A stretch of DNA of 64,000 nucleotides from Mucilaginibacter sp. PAMB04168 (GCF_039634365.2 NZ_CP155079.2:3286001-3350000); one strand, 5' to 3'. Positions 1 through 8,259 are shown, counted from the stretch's first letter. Notes: generated by a model from the letters alone, not told the origin. Translations and numbers: made by a program.

Positions 1-531
1 GTGATGCGTGCTGCACATAAAGTTAATTTACCTACGTCGGCTACAATGATGTTTGGCCATGTGGAAACCATCTACGAGCGCTTTGAGCACTTGGTTTGGA
101 TACGCGAAGTACAGGCCGAAAAGCCGGAAGGCCACTATGGCTTTACCGCCTTTATTCCCTGGCCTTTTCAGGATGACGGCACTTTGCTGAGAAAAGTACG
201 TGGCATTACCAACAACGTTACCGGTGATGAATACTTACGTATGATAGCGCTAAGCCGTATTATGTTACCTAACGTTAAAAACATCCAGGCCTCATGGCTT
301 ACTGTAGGCAAGCAGGTGGCGCAGCTTTGTTTGCACGCCGGAGCTAACGACTTTGGCTCGATTATGATTGAGGAGAACGTAGTATCAGCCGCTGGTGCGC
401 CTCACCGTTTTACGGCACAAGGCATACAAAACTCAATTAAAGAAGCCGGTTTCGAGCCACAATTACGCAATCAAAAGTATGAATGGCGAGAAATGCCTGA
501 GCAATTGGAAGAACAGGTAATAAATTACTAA
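1..531 (+). CDS. mqnC: Cyclic dehypoxanthinyl futalosine synthase, C-terminal part
   Basis: C-terminal 176 residues of the radical-SAM enzyme that closes the ring of dehypoxanthinyl futalosine in the futalosine route to menaquinone. The frame is open from base 1, so the true start and the CxxxCxxC iron-sulfur motif lie upstream of the window. The GTG and ATG at bases 1-6 are internal codons. Recognition rests on FTAFIPWPFQDDGT, GANDFGSIMIEENV and HRFTAQGIQNSIKEAGFEP, which are typical of the MqnC C-terminal half. It points to an organism that makes menaquinone without the Men pathway. A bidirectional hairpin follows the stop. Confidence 0.9.
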   Translation: MMRAAHKVNLPTSATMMFGHVETIYERFEHLVWIREVQAEKPEGHYGFTAFIPWPFQDDGTLLRKVRGITNNVTGDEYLRMIALSRIMLPNVKNIQASWLTVGKQVAQLCLHAGANDFGSIMIEENVVSAAGAPHRFTAQGIQNSIKEAGFEPQLRNQKYEWREMPEQLEEQVINY

Positions 532-544
532 AAGCTACAGCAAT

Positions 545-576
545 AAAAAAAAGCAACTCTAATTGAGTTGCTTTTT
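545..576. terminator. Bidirectional intrinsic terminator
   Basis: The stem AAAAAGCAACTC / GAGTTGCTTTTT has a 5-base loop and T-runs in both directions. It lies between two converging genes (mqnC and the ferritin-like gene), so it can serve both. Confidence 0.85.
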
Positions 577-597
577 GCTTAACAAGCTATTTATAAC

Positions 598-1497
598 CTA
601 TTTAATTACAAAGTTGCTTAAAATTGCTAATGTCTGTTCTTTAGTCAACGGCTCATCAAATGATTCGGTTGCTGCTTTTACAGTGACACCAGAAATAGTG
701 GTTAAATCTTTTCCTCCTTGTGACACGTTAGCTTCATTTTGATAAATTAAGTTAACTACTGACGGAGCTACAGAAATTCCACTTGCTGTTGTACCATCCT
801 GAGTAACCCATGGACGGAAAGTTGTTGGTACACCTGAGGGACGCAACATACGTAGACGACGCAGGTATGAAGCATGACGCGCTTCAACAGAATGGATGTC
901 TAAAGCTGCAGTTAAAACTACCGCGTTACCTTTCAAAAATCCAGCCTGGCCTTTGTAAGCTCTCACACCGGTATCCTCAAAAGCTTGCGCAACCGCTAAA
1001 AACACGTCGTAATCAGTAAACACTGAAGAAAACGGACCCGTACCTGCTGTGCTTTTTCCGCCAGAGTAGTCAAAAAACGCGTTTGTGTTACCAACAAGAA
1101 TCGGGTCGGTTACACGTGCAGCATTTTCTGGGCTGATGGCTGTTTTCAACTGATCTTTAAGAAACTTAACGTGATTATTTTCGTCGTTTCTAATTAGCGT
1201 AATCGCATCACGCGCTGTACCAGCCGGAACAATGTTTCTTGCTATTGCGGTGTTGTAAAAGCAAGCCTCTGTTAACTCAGCAGTTAAGGCAAAGTTTAAT
1301 ACATCGGTTACTGATGGAATAGCTGTTTGGCCATAGGCTTTTTTGAACAGTGTACTAAAAGCAAATGGCAAAGCAGCAACCGCTACTTTTGAACCAAAGC
1401 TTGTAATATTTCTTATGGCAGCTCTGCGCGGACTAATTCTGTCGGCAAATTCTGGGTCGGCTGCTTGTATCTCGTTAAATAAATTTAAAAAATCCAT
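598..1497 (-). CDS. Ferritin-like domain protein (Ferritin_2 type), second of a tandem pair
   Basis: 299 residues with a four-helix ferritin-like fold of the PF13668 kind. Candidate diiron ligands are E74/E77 in helix 1, E106 with H109 in helix 2, E174 in helix 3, and E205 with H208 (VEARH) in helix 4. The N-terminus has R24-R25 followed by a hydrophobic stretch (about 38-50), which could be an atypical twin-arginine export signal; this is less clear than in its neighbour. It starts 26 bases after the stop of the upstream paralogue at 1524-2219, so the two are probably co-transcribed. Family members are found in stress and desiccation contexts. The substrate is not known, and iron binding is inferred only from the carboxylate/histidine pattern. 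Confidence 0.75.
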   Translation of the reverse strand: MDFLNLFNEIQAADPEFADRISPRRAAIRNITSFGSKVAVAALPFAFSTLFKKAYGQTAIPSVTDVLNFALTAELTEACFYNTAIARNIVPAGTARDAITLIRNDENNHVKFLKDQLKTAISPENAARVTDPILVGNTNAFFDYSGGKSTAGTGPFSSVFTDYDVFLAVAQAFEDTGVRAYKGQAGFLKGNAVVLTAALDIHSVEARHASYLRRLRMLRPSGVPTTFRPWVTQDGTTASGISVAPSVVNLIYQNEANVSQGGKDLTTISGVTVKAATESFDEPLTKEQTLAILSNFVIK

Positions 1498-1523
1498 TTT
1501 CGTTTGTTTTTGATAGGTGATAA

Positions 1524-2219
1524 TTAAGCGCCTAATGCAGGAGCAGATAGTGGTTTACCAGTAATAAAGGAATTTGCTATTGGCAATACCTGACTTGGAG
1601 CTTTATGTTTTTCCAAACCAGTGCTTAAATCTAAAATGCTTTCATCAGCCAGGTTTTGGTTTAACAGGTTGCGAATTAAAGCAGCATGACGAGCTTCAAC
1701 TGATACAATTTTACCCGCTAACACCAAATATTCGGTTGTTTGAATTAAAGCACCAGCGCCGTTGTAAGCAGCTACACCTAAATCTTCAAAAGTTTTGGCA
1801 GCCGTTAACACTGCGGTTCTGTCGTTGAAGTTGATAGTAGCGAAATTTGCTGTTAAATCTGGTATAGCATTACCACCAAGGGCAGCTTTAAAAAATGCTG
1901 CGTGGATAACTTCGTGATCGCGAATATCGGTCAGTAAAGCCGTTTCATCGGCGTTCATGCCAGAATACTTTGAGTCTATAACTCGCTTATAAAATGCTGC
2001 TTCCAATTGCTCTAAAGCATAAGCATAATTTAAAACGGCAATATCACCGGTACCTAAATCTACTACTTGAGGGTCGCTTACTACGCCACCATGTTTTTGG
2101 CATGATGCTGCAGTTGCCAGCACACCGGCTGCTACAGCGCCAGCGCCCGCATACTTCAGGAACGACCGTCTGGCCATTCTTGAATCAGCCACAAAGGTTT
2201 CTTGTGTTGTTGTTTTCAT
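1524..2219 (-). CDS. Tat-exported ferritin-like protein (Ferritin_2 type), first of a tandem pair
   Basis: 231 residues. The N-terminus carries a clear twin-arginine signal (A16-R-R-S-F-L-K22, then an Ala/Gly-rich hydrophobic run) ending at AASC40, so it is probably a folded, lipid-anchored envelope protein. The ferritin-like domain follows, with E70/E73, E103 plus H106 (HEVIH), E145 and E175 plus H178 (VEARH) as likely diiron ligands, spaced as in the downstream paralogue. Export through Tat fits a protein that takes up its metal in the cytoplasm. No promoter is evident in the roughly 100 bases shared with the divergent scpB. Exact function is unknown; a peroxide or iron-handling role is only a guess. 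Confidence 0.78.
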   Translation of the reverse strand: MKTTTQETFVADSRMARRSFLKYAGAGAVAAGVLATAASCQKHGGVVSDPQVVDLGTGDIAVLNYAYALEQLEAAFYKRVIDSKYSGMNADETALLTDIRDHEVIHAAFFKAALGGNAIPDLTANFATINFNDRTAVLTAAKTFEDLGVAAYNGAGALIQTTEYLVLAGKIVSVEARHAALIRNLLNQNLADESILDLSTGLEKHKAPSQVLPIANSFITGKPLSAPALGA

Positions 2220-2306
2220 AAGTAAAAAATGTTTATTATTAGATTACAGTTACTACAACGTACGCAGGTTTTAGTTTTACGGTTCTCACAACTACACGTT
2301 TTCTTT

Positions 2307-2314
2307 TACATTTG
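2307..2314 (+). promoter_or_regulatory. -7 promoter box (TAnnTTTG) for scpB
   Basis: TACATTTG matches the Bacteroidota -7 consensus exactly. It ends 5 bases before the GTG start of scpB, so transcription would begin at or next to the start codon. No clear -33 TTTG is visible at the usual distance. Confidence 0.5.
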
Positions 2315-2319
2315 CTGAG

Positions 2320-2880
2320 GTGGCACAATTTGAACAGAATATTGAAGCGTTAATTTTCGCATCGGAGCAAGGCATCCGCATGGAAGAAATCATGTATTGC
2401 TTGCAGGCAGCTTTAAACACAGAGATCGACGAATCGGCAGTGATAAAGGCTATCAGCAATGTTACCAAAAAGTATGAGGCTGATGCTTTTGCTATTGAAC
2501 TGGTTAAGATTAATAACGGTTATCAATTTCTAACAAAAAAAATGTTTCACCCGGTTATTAGCCAGTTACAGCTGCAACGCTCCAAGAAAAAGCTTAGCCA
2601 GGCGGCTTTAGAAACTTTAGCTATTATTGCCTACAAGCAGCCGGTTACTAAGCTGGAAGTTGAGCAGATACGAGGCGTTAATTGCGATTATTCAATTCAG
2701 AAGTTACTGGAAAAGGAGCTAATTACTATTACCGGGAAAGCCGAAACCGTGGGCAAGCCCCTATTGTACGCTACGAGTAACCTGTTTGCCGATTACATGG
2801 GAATAAACAGTTTGAAAGACCTGCCCGCTATGAACGAACTAAACGACCCGGCAAATACTATTGGTAATCAGCAGGAATAA
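2320..2880 (+). CDS. scpB: Segregation and condensation protein B
   Basis: 186 residues forming the winged-helix ScpB subunit. It dimerises and binds ScpA to make the SMC condensin complex used in chromosome segregation. Recognised from the N-terminal IEALIFASEQGI, the central block LSQAALETLAIIAYKQPVTK and the EVEQIRGVNCDYSIQKLLE segment; length is normal for the family. The start is GTG at 2320. No in-frame ATG gives a complete N-terminus, and the -7 box sits 5 bases upstream, consistent with a near-leaderless message. scpA is not adjacent in the window. Confidence 0.92.
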   Translation: MAQFEQNIEALIFASEQGIRMEEIMYCLQAALNTEIDESAVIKAISNVTKKYEADAFAIELVKINNGYQFLTKKMFHPVISQLQLQRSKKKLSQAALETLAIIAYKQPVTKLEVEQIRGVNCDYSIQKLLEKELITITGKAETVGKPLLYATSNLFADYMGINSLKDLPAMNELNDPANTIGNQQE

Positions 2881-3000
2881 ATTTCGGGGCTAATTTTTAA
2901 CGAAACTGTTTTTTAATTATTTTTGATGTACAGCAATTGTGATAAACGCTAATTTTAAACTACTGGATTTAGAAACAAAAACCACTAATTACCATTCATC

Positions 3001-3195
3001 ATGCAAACGCCAAAAAAAACCGTAAGCAATAGCGCTTCTTTTAAAAGTGCCGCTGTTAACACCGCCGAAAAGCCGGCAGAGCAAAAAAGATTTGATGACG
3101 AAGATGATTTTGATAACGACTTTAATGACGAACCGTTAGATGATTTAGATTACGACGGCGCAAACCGTTATGACGATGAAGACGACGATTATTAA
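3001..3195 (+). CDS. Small, highly acidic low-complexity protein
   Basis: 64 residues. The N-terminal third is Ser/Ala/Lys-rich and basic; the C-terminal half is almost entirely Asp/Glu with Asn and Tyr (DDEDDF, DDLDYD and an ending of Asp-Asp-Tyr). It is clearly disordered, with no signal peptide or known domain. The ATG is preceded by about 120 bases of gap containing a TATTTTTG box (2918-2925), and a strong terminator follows at 3221-3248, so it looks like a genuine monocistronic gene. A role as a charged chaperone or a nucleic-acid mimic is possible but unsupported. Confidence 0.6.
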   Translation: MQTPKKTVSNSASFKSAAVNTAEKPAEQKRFDDEDDFDNDFNDEPLDDLDYDGANRYDDEDDDY

Positions 3196-3220
3196 TCTGT
3201 ATAATTAAGCTTTATATTTA

Positions 3221-3248
3221 GCATCCGGCTTAAATCGGATGCTTTTTT
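3221..3248 (+). terminator. Intrinsic terminator after the acidic protein gene
   Basis: The stem GCATCCG / CGGATGC with an 8-base loop is followed by a run of six Ts. Confidence 0.85.
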
Positions 3249-3273
3249 ATTTTATCTGCCTTTTAAATATTTC

Positions 3274-4407
3274 ATGACCATAACTGAAGTTAGCAACAAA
3301 CAAACACGTCAGGCTTTTTTAGATACCGCACGTTACATTTATCAGCATGATTCCCACTGGATATGTCCGCTTGATAACGATATTGAAGCAGTGTTTGATC
3401 CGTCTAAAAACGTTTTCTTTAATTTCGGAAAAGCCTGCCGCTGGATCCTGACAGATGATGATGGAAAGCCCGCCGGGCGGGTTGCCGCTTTTATTAATAA
3501 CAAAAAGGCTTTTAATTATGAGCAACCCACCGGCGGCATGGGATTTTTTGAATGTATTGAAAATGAAAAAGCAGCTGTTTTACTGTTTGACACGGCCAAA
3601 AATTGGCTACAGCAAAACGGCATGCAAGCAATGGATGGCCCTATCAACTTTGGCGAAAACGACATGTTCTGGGGCTTACTGATTGATGGCTTTGTACCAC
3701 AGTCGTACGGCATGAACTATAACCCGCCTTACTATAAGCAGTATTTTGACAACTATGGTTTTAAAACACTGTACGAACAGATAACCAATCACATCAGTGC
3801 ACACAAGCCCTTCCCCGAACGCTTTACCAAAATTGCTAATTGGGTAGCTCAAAAACCGGGTTATACTTTTAAACACTTAAAAGCATCTCAAATTGACCGC
3901 TTTGCGGCAGATTTTATGGAGATTTATAATGACGCCTGGAAAGACTTTGAAAACTTTGTGCCTATAGAACGTGCCACTATTTTAGAGAGCTTCCGGAAGA
4001 TGAAGGTGATTATGGACGAAAATCTTATTTGGTTTGCTTACGTAGATAATGAGCCGGCTGCGTTCGTTGTTGTATTGCCTGACGCCAACCAAATGATAAA
4101 AACCCTGAATGGAAAGTTAGACCTGATAGGCAAACTGAAGTTTTTATATTATAAATGGAAGGGTGTTAACCGTATGCGTGCAATTGTAATGGGTACCAAA
4201 ACAAAGTTTCAGAAACATGGCCTTGAATCTGTTTTATTCATCAAACTAAAAGAATACGTACTGCCGCTTAATCAATACGACGAGATGGAACTTTCGTGGG
4301 TGGGCGATTTTAACGATAAGATGATTGCCTTGCATGAGGCGATGGGCGGCGTATTCGGAAAAAAGCATGCAACTATGCGCTGCTTATTTAACGATAATAA
4401 AGCTTAA
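3274..4407 (+). CDS. GNAT-like acyltransferase, YghO-type
   Basis: 377 residues of the long, double-domain GNAT-like family that includes E. coli YghO. It is cytosolic, with no signal peptide. Recognisable stretches are the N-terminal YIYQHDSHWICPLD, the middle DGPINFGENDMFWGLLIDGF and NPPYYKQYFDNYGF, and near the C-terminus LSWVGDFNDKMIALHEAMGG, which resembles the last strand-helix of a GNAT fold. The acceptor substrate is unknown. The gene stands alone between a terminator and a converging metallopeptidase gene, with which it overlaps tail-to-tail by 20 bases. Confidence 0.65.
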   Translation: MTITEVSNKQTRQAFLDTARYIYQHDSHWICPLDNDIEAVFDPSKNVFFNFGKACRWILTDDDGKPAGRVAAFINNKKAFNYEQPTGGMGFFECIENEKAAVLLFDTAKNWLQQNGMQAMDGPINFGENDMFWGLLIDGFVPQSYGMNYNPPYYKQYFDNYGFKTLYEQITNHISAHKPFPERFTKIANWVAQKPGYTFKHLKASQIDRFAADFMEIYNDAWKDFENFVPIERATILESFRKMKVIMDENLIWFAYVDNEPAAFVVVLPDANQMIKTLNGKLDLIGKLKFLYYKWKGVNRMRAIVMGTKTKFQKHGLESVLFIKLKEYVLPLNQYDEMELSWVGDFNDKMIALHEAMGGVFGKKHATMRCLFNDNKA

Positions 4408-5203
4408 GCCGGTTCTGCAATATTTCCAGATTGCTGTACACCAAACCTAAGGCATCAACTGATGATTTATCATCCTGCAGTGCACTGAAGATATGGTTTA
4501 TAAACTGCGGATTCGTTTTAACAATATAGTAAACCAAAGCATAAGCAACGTCATAACGAAAAGTTAGTTCTTCTTTCTTATTCCAGCCTGCATTGGTTTG
4601 TTCGCTAAGAAAATCATACAGGTCAAGCTTTCCGTCTCGCACGTATTCCTTCATGCGTTGTAAGCGGCCGGGTTGCGCATTTATGTAAATGGCACCGTTA
4701 TCACCTACATATATCTCTTCAAAAAACTCAGCCAAACCTTCGTCTACCCACCTTGGCATTCGTTTTACATTCTGAAAGTGCATAAAAAGGTGACTGACCT
4801 CATGATTAATGACGTGCTGAAAACCTTCACCTTTAAATACGAAACACTCCTTAGTAGCAGGACTGTAAAACCCGGTGTGCGTAACAGTTACATTAGCTTC
4901 TTTTTTTGCCTGATTAAACTGGCTACGCTTACTGAACAGATTTATAACAACAGGTAAAGAGTCGGGTATGGACTTGGCGAATAAGCCGTTGTAGATGTTA
5001 GCCTGATATTTTATCAAGCGGCTAAGCGAAATGGTATCTTGCTGAGATAACTTGCCGCCTATTGTATTGATGGAGATTTTTTGGGCTTGGGCGGCTAATG
5101 AGAGAAAAAGGAATAAAAGTGTTACGGCCAGTGAAAATCTGTTAAAATCTTTACTGGCCGTTAAATAATTAAGCAGTTGCTTTGGTCTGTCTAAGCTCCT
5201 CAA
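4388..5203 (-). CDS. Exported HExxH metallopeptidase (peptidase MA-like)
   Basis: Up to 271 residues. The catalytic zinc motif is HEVSH (HExxH), followed by an EGLAEFFEE glutamate box in the spacing of gluzincins of the peptidase MA/DUF1570 kind. A hydrophobic segment (LAVTLLFLFLSLAAQAQ) is a clear signal peptide. The start is odd: the frame is closed by TAG at 5210-5212 and has no ATG before the signal peptide, so the only candidates are TTG at 5203 (used here) or internal CTG codons. The first 35 bases overlap the end of the XRE regulator gene, so translation is probably coupled to it. The signal-peptide region contains a perfect 9-base inverted repeat. Confidence 0.65.
   Translation of the reverse strand: MRSLDRPKQLLNYLTASKDFNRFSLAVTLLFLFLSLAAQAQKISINTIGGKLSQQDTISLSRLIKYQANIYNGLFAKSIPDSLPVVINLFSKRSQFNQAKKEANVTVTHTGFYSPATKECFVFKGEGFQHVINHEVSHLFMHFQNVKRMPRWVDEGLAEFFEEIYVGDNGAIYINAQPGRLQRMKEYVRDGKLDLYDFLSEQTNAGWNKKEELTFRYDVAYALVYYIVKTNPQFINHIFSALQDDKSSVDALGLVYSNLEILQNRLKLYYR
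5124..5161. repeat. Inverted repeat at the regulator/metallopeptidase junction
   Basis: ACGGCCAGT (5124-5132) is repeated inverted as ACTGGCCGT (5153-5161), with AAA/TTT extending the pairing into a loop of roughly 20 bases. It begins 7 bases past the regulator stop codon and lies inside the signal-peptide coding region of the next gene. It could fold as an attenuator or partial terminator. Confidence 0.6.
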
Positions 5204-5510
5204 ACAGCTCTATTACTTTCTTCTGAAGGTCAATAACTTCCGTCTCTCTATCCATTAACTTTTTATTAACGTTCTCCAGCTCGTTTACATATTTTTGTTC
5301 GTACTCGGCATCGTTAAATGTAAGTAACTGAACCACTGACATTTCAAACAAATTAGCTATTTGCTCTAATCGCGATAGGTTGATATCTGTGATACCTGTT
5401 TCAATTTTTGAAAATGCAGGGATCGAGATGTCTAGCCTCTTGGCCACATCTTCCTGACTCCAACCTTTTTGATGTCTTAATAATCTAATTTTTTTGCCCA
5501 GTGTTTTCAT
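5169..5510 (-). CDS. XRE-family transcriptional regulator with C-terminal coiled coil
   Basis: 113 residues. Residues about 6-60 form a Cro/C1-type helix-turn-helix (WSQEDVAKRLDISIPAFSKIE), and residues about 70-110 are a heptad-rich helix (NELENVNKKLMDRETEVIDLQ onward) likely to dimerise. This layout is common in Sphingobacteriaceae. It starts with ATG at 5510 and is followed with overlap by the exported metallopeptidase gene, so the two form an operon. The DNA target is unknown; no obvious palindrome stands out in the AT-rich upstream gap. Confidence 0.85.
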   Translation of the reverse strand: MKTLGKKIRLLRHQKGWSQEDVAKRLDISIPAFSKIETGITDINLSRLEQIANLFEMSVVQLLTFNDAEYEQKYVNELENVNKKLMDRETEVIDLQKKVIELFEELRQTKATA

Positions 5511-5586
5511 TTTTTTGTTTTTGGATAAGGATTTCTCAATAGTTAATAAAGTTACAATAAAATATTTAAATATTAAAAATCCAAGT

Positions 5587-6945
5587 TCATTTATTTAATA
5601 TTTTCACAGCTAAATCGTTTAAATCAACACCTCCAAAGTTTCCGGAGCTCATTAATAACAAGTTTTTATCGGTATAATCCTGTTGTTGTAAAAAAGCCTC
5701 TAAAACCTCCGGCTGATTATAAAATTGAAGCGTAGGCATGTCGAATGCTTCTTTTACGAAATCTTCGCCATAAGGTTCCATCTTTTTTTGAATAAACGTG
5801 TGTGCATCAATAAAAACAATGGCATGGTCGGCCTCATTCATACAACCTGCGTACTCATGCAAAAATTCCTTATTTAAGCTGCTAAATGTATGCAGCTCCA
5901 TACAGGCAATGAGCTTACGGTCCGGAAACTGCGATTTAACTGCATTTATGGTAGCCTTTAACTTTGACGGAGAATGTGCAAAATCTTTATAAATGTTGGT
6001 TGCTTCATTTTTTCCGAGCAACTCCAACCTGCGTGCGGCTCCTTTAAAGGTTACCATACTGCTGTAAAAATCATCAGTACTTATACCCAACTCTCCGCAT
6101 ATGTTACGGGCGGCTTCTATATTGAGCAGATTGTGTTCACCAAATACTTCTAACGGGTATTGCTTTTCTTTATAAGTAATAATGGTTATGCCATTAACAA
6201 CTTCGTATTGTGGTAATTGGTATTTTATCTTGTTGATTTTTGACGTGTTAGCTGCAATTACTTTTTGCAAGGCTTCATCGTTACCGGCGTAAAAAACAGT
6301 GCCTCCAGGAACCATAGTTTGAATAAATATTTCAAACTGCTCTGTATAATTTTCGAATGTAGGAAACACATTGATGTGATCCCACGCTATGCCGCTCAAA
6401 ACGGCCAAGTTGGCTTTATATAAATGAAACTTGGGGCGGCGGTCTATAGGCGACGAAAGATATTCATCGCCTTCAATAACGATAAGTGGCGCATCGCTTA
6501 GTTTCACCATTGTATCAAAACCTTGCAATTGCGCGCCTACCAGGTAGTCAAAATCTTTACCGGCAGCTTGCAAAGCGTGCAAAATCATTGAGGTAATAGT
6601 TGTTTTTCCATGGCTTCCTCCTACCACCACACGCAGTTTGTCTTTAGATTGTTCATACACATATTCTGGGTACGAAAAAATCTTGAGGCCCTTTTGCTGC
6701 GCTTCCAATAGTTCTGGATTATCTGGCCGGGCGTGCATTCCTAAAATCACTGCGTCCAAATCGGGTGTAATTTTTTCAGGATACCAGCCATTTTGCTCTG
6801 GCAACAAACCGTACCTGGATAGCCGCGACACTGATGGTTCGTAAATGGCATCATCCGAGCCTGATACGATAAATCCCTTTTTATGTAAGGCGATAGCCAG
6901 GTTATGCATAGCACTGCCACCTATGGCTATAAAATGTACTTTCAT
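5587..6945 (-). CDS. mpl: UDP-N-acetylmuramate:L-Ala-gamma-D-Glu-meso-DAP ligase
   Basis: 452 residues of the Mur-ligase family. Mpl re-attaches the recycled murein tripeptide to UDP-MurNAc in the cytoplasm. The N-terminus MKVHFIAIGGSAMHNLA is the Rossmann-type UDP-binding start, VVGGSHGKTTITSMILHAL is the ATP loop, and FAHSPSKLKATI with CMELHTFSSLN marks the C-terminal domain. The ATG at 6945 is preferred over an upstream in-frame ATG at 6978, because it places the glycine loop at the very N-terminus as in homologues. Its operon status is single; the next gene upstream is divergent. Confidence 0.88.
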   Translation of the reverse strand: MKVHFIAIGGSAMHNLAIALHKKGFIVSGSDDAIYEPSVSRLSRYGLLPEQNGWYPEKITPDLDAVILGMHARPDNPELLEAQQKGLKIFSYPEYVYEQSKDKLRVVVGGSHGKTTITSMILHALQAAGKDFDYLVGAQLQGFDTMVKLSDAPLIVIEGDEYLSSPIDRRPKFHLYKANLAVLSGIAWDHINVFPTFENYTEQFEIFIQTMVPGGTVFYAGNDEALQKVIAANTSKINKIKYQLPQYEVVNGITIITYKEKQYPLEVFGEHNLLNIEAARNICGELGISTDDFYSSMVTFKGAARRLELLGKNEATNIYKDFAHSPSKLKATINAVKSQFPDRKLIACMELHTFSSLNKEFLHEYAGCMNEADHAIVFIDAHTFIQKKMEPYGEDFVKEAFDMPTLQFYNQPEVLEAFLQQQDYTDKNLLLMSSGNFGGVDLNDLAVKILNK

Positions 6946-7042
6946 GTAAATTGTTAGCAATTGAGCAACCGGGTGCAAAGAAAAGCAAAAATCAGCTATT
7001 TGTGATTATTACGATATACGCAATTTCATCATAAAGATCTTA

Positions 7043-7079
7043 AATGACAATAATCAGCAATTGTTTACTTATTGTCATT
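7043..7079. promoter_or_regulatory. Perfect inverted repeat, candidate Rrf2 operator
   Basis: AATGACAATAA (7043-7053) and TTATTGTCATT (7069-7079) are exact reverse complements separated by 15 bases. It lies in the gap between divergent mpl and the Rrf2-family gene, about 70 bases before the latter. Autoregulation by the Rrf2 protein is the simplest reading. Confidence 0.55.
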
Positions 7080-7146
7080 ATTAAGGAAAAGCTTTCACCC
7101 TACTCAAAATTATCCTACCATTGTACTGTAATAATAAGCATTACAG

Positions 7147-7554
7147 ATGAACGGAAGATTCCAGATAGCGGTCCACATACTCACCCTTTTACATTCAGCC
7201 GGAGACGCTATGCTGTCTTCTGAATATATAGCAGGCAGCGTAAATGTTAACCCGGTACTAATACGCAAGGAACTAAGCACTTTGCGTAACGCCGGACTTG
7301 TAGCCAGCAAAGAAGGTAAAAACGGTGGCTACAGCTTAGGGAAACCTGCTAACGCTATTTCTATGGCGGATGTATATGAAGCAGTGCAACAAGCGCAGGT
7401 ATTAGGCAAAGCCCGTAATATTCCTAACCCAAAATGCCCTGTAGGCCGGCAAATAAGCGCGCACCTGAACCATTTAGACAACAGCTTAAGCGAGTTATTG
7501 GTAAAGCAACTGAACAAAACATCACTTGAGGAATTCTATAAAAATTTTAAATAA
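7147..7554 (+). CDS. Rrf2-family regulator without iron-sulfur cysteines
   Basis: 135 residues. An N-terminal winged helix (about 1-80: RFQIAVHILTLLHSAG, then VNPVLIRKELSTLRNAGLV) is followed by the wing GKNGGYSLGKP and a dimerisation helix. Only one cysteine (PKCPVGRQI) remains, so the three-Cys cluster of IscR/NsrR is absent. It resembles Bacillus YwnA-type members that sense by other means. The next gene, 44 bases downstream, is an NAD(P)-binding reductase, as in the ywnA/ywnB pairing, suggesting a redox- or electrophile-responsive unit (inference). A perfect 11-base inverted repeat lies upstream. Confidence 0.85.
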   Translation: MNGRFQIAVHILTLLHSAGDAMLSSEYIAGSVNVNPVLIRKELSTLRNAGLVASKEGKNGGYSLGKPANAISMADVYEAVQQAQVLGKARNIPNPKCPVGRQISAHLNHLDNSLSELLVKQLNKTSLEEFYKNFK

Positions 7555-7598
7555 TATATTTTTTAAACAAAACTGTAACAATTTAAATTACATTAAAC

Positions 7599-8243
7599 AT
7601 GAAGATTGCAATTATTGGAGCAACTGGCTTTGTTGGCCCTAAAGTAGTAAATGAAGCGCTAAGCCGCGGGCACGAGGTTACTGCCTTTGCGCGTCAGCCG
7701 GAAAAACTTGACATTGAAAACGAAATGCTGACAAAGCAGTCGGTTGATGTGACAGACACAGATATCTTAGCCAACTTAATGGTTGGCCATGATGTGGTTA
7801 TAAGCACCTTTAATGCAGGATGGACTAACCCTAACCTGTATAACGATTTCTTAAATGGTGCCAGATCCATACAGGAGGCCACTAAAAAGGCAGGCATAAA
7901 GCGCTATATATTTGTAGGAGGGGCCGGAAGTCTGGAAATTGAACCAGGTGTACAGTTAGTAGATACCCCTAACTTTCCGGCTGAGTATAAACCAGGTGCA
8001 ACATCGGCCCGTGATTACTTAACCGAACTTAAAAATGAACAGGAACTCGACTGGACCTTTTTAAGCCCAGCTATAAACCTGCACCCCGGAAACCGCACAG
8101 GCGTGTACCGTTTAGGTACTGATACACCCGTATTTAACGAAGCCGGTAAAAACGATATATCGGTTGATGATTTAGCCGTAGCATTATTAGATGAAGTGGA
8201 GCAAAACCGGTTTGTAAAAAAGCGGTTTACTTTGGGGTACTAA
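7599..8243 (+). CDS. NAD(P)H-binding reductase, NmrA/YwnB type
   Basis: 214 residues of an atypical short-chain dehydrogenase. GATGFVG at residues 7-13 is the nucleotide loop, and the HDVVISTF, RYIFVGGAGSLE and TFLSPA blocks are those of the NmrA/YwnB group. There is no Tyr-x-x-x-Lys pair in the usual place, so the protein may be a sensor or a non-classical reductase. It is presumably co-transcribed with the Rrf2 regulator before it and is closed by a hairpin at 8260. Substrate unknown. Confidence 0.8.
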   Translation: MKIAIIGATGFVGPKVVNEALSRGHEVTAFARQPEKLDIENEMLTKQSVDVTDTDILANLMVGHDVVISTFNAGWTNPNLYNDFLNGARSIQEATKKAGIKRYIFVGGAGSLEIEPGVQLVDTPNFPAEYKPGATSARDYLTELKNEQELDWTFLSPAINLHPGNRTGVYRLGTDTPVFNEAGKNDISVDDLAVALLDEVEQNRFVKKRFTLGY

Positions 8244-8259
8244 CTAATTGCTAATCAAG

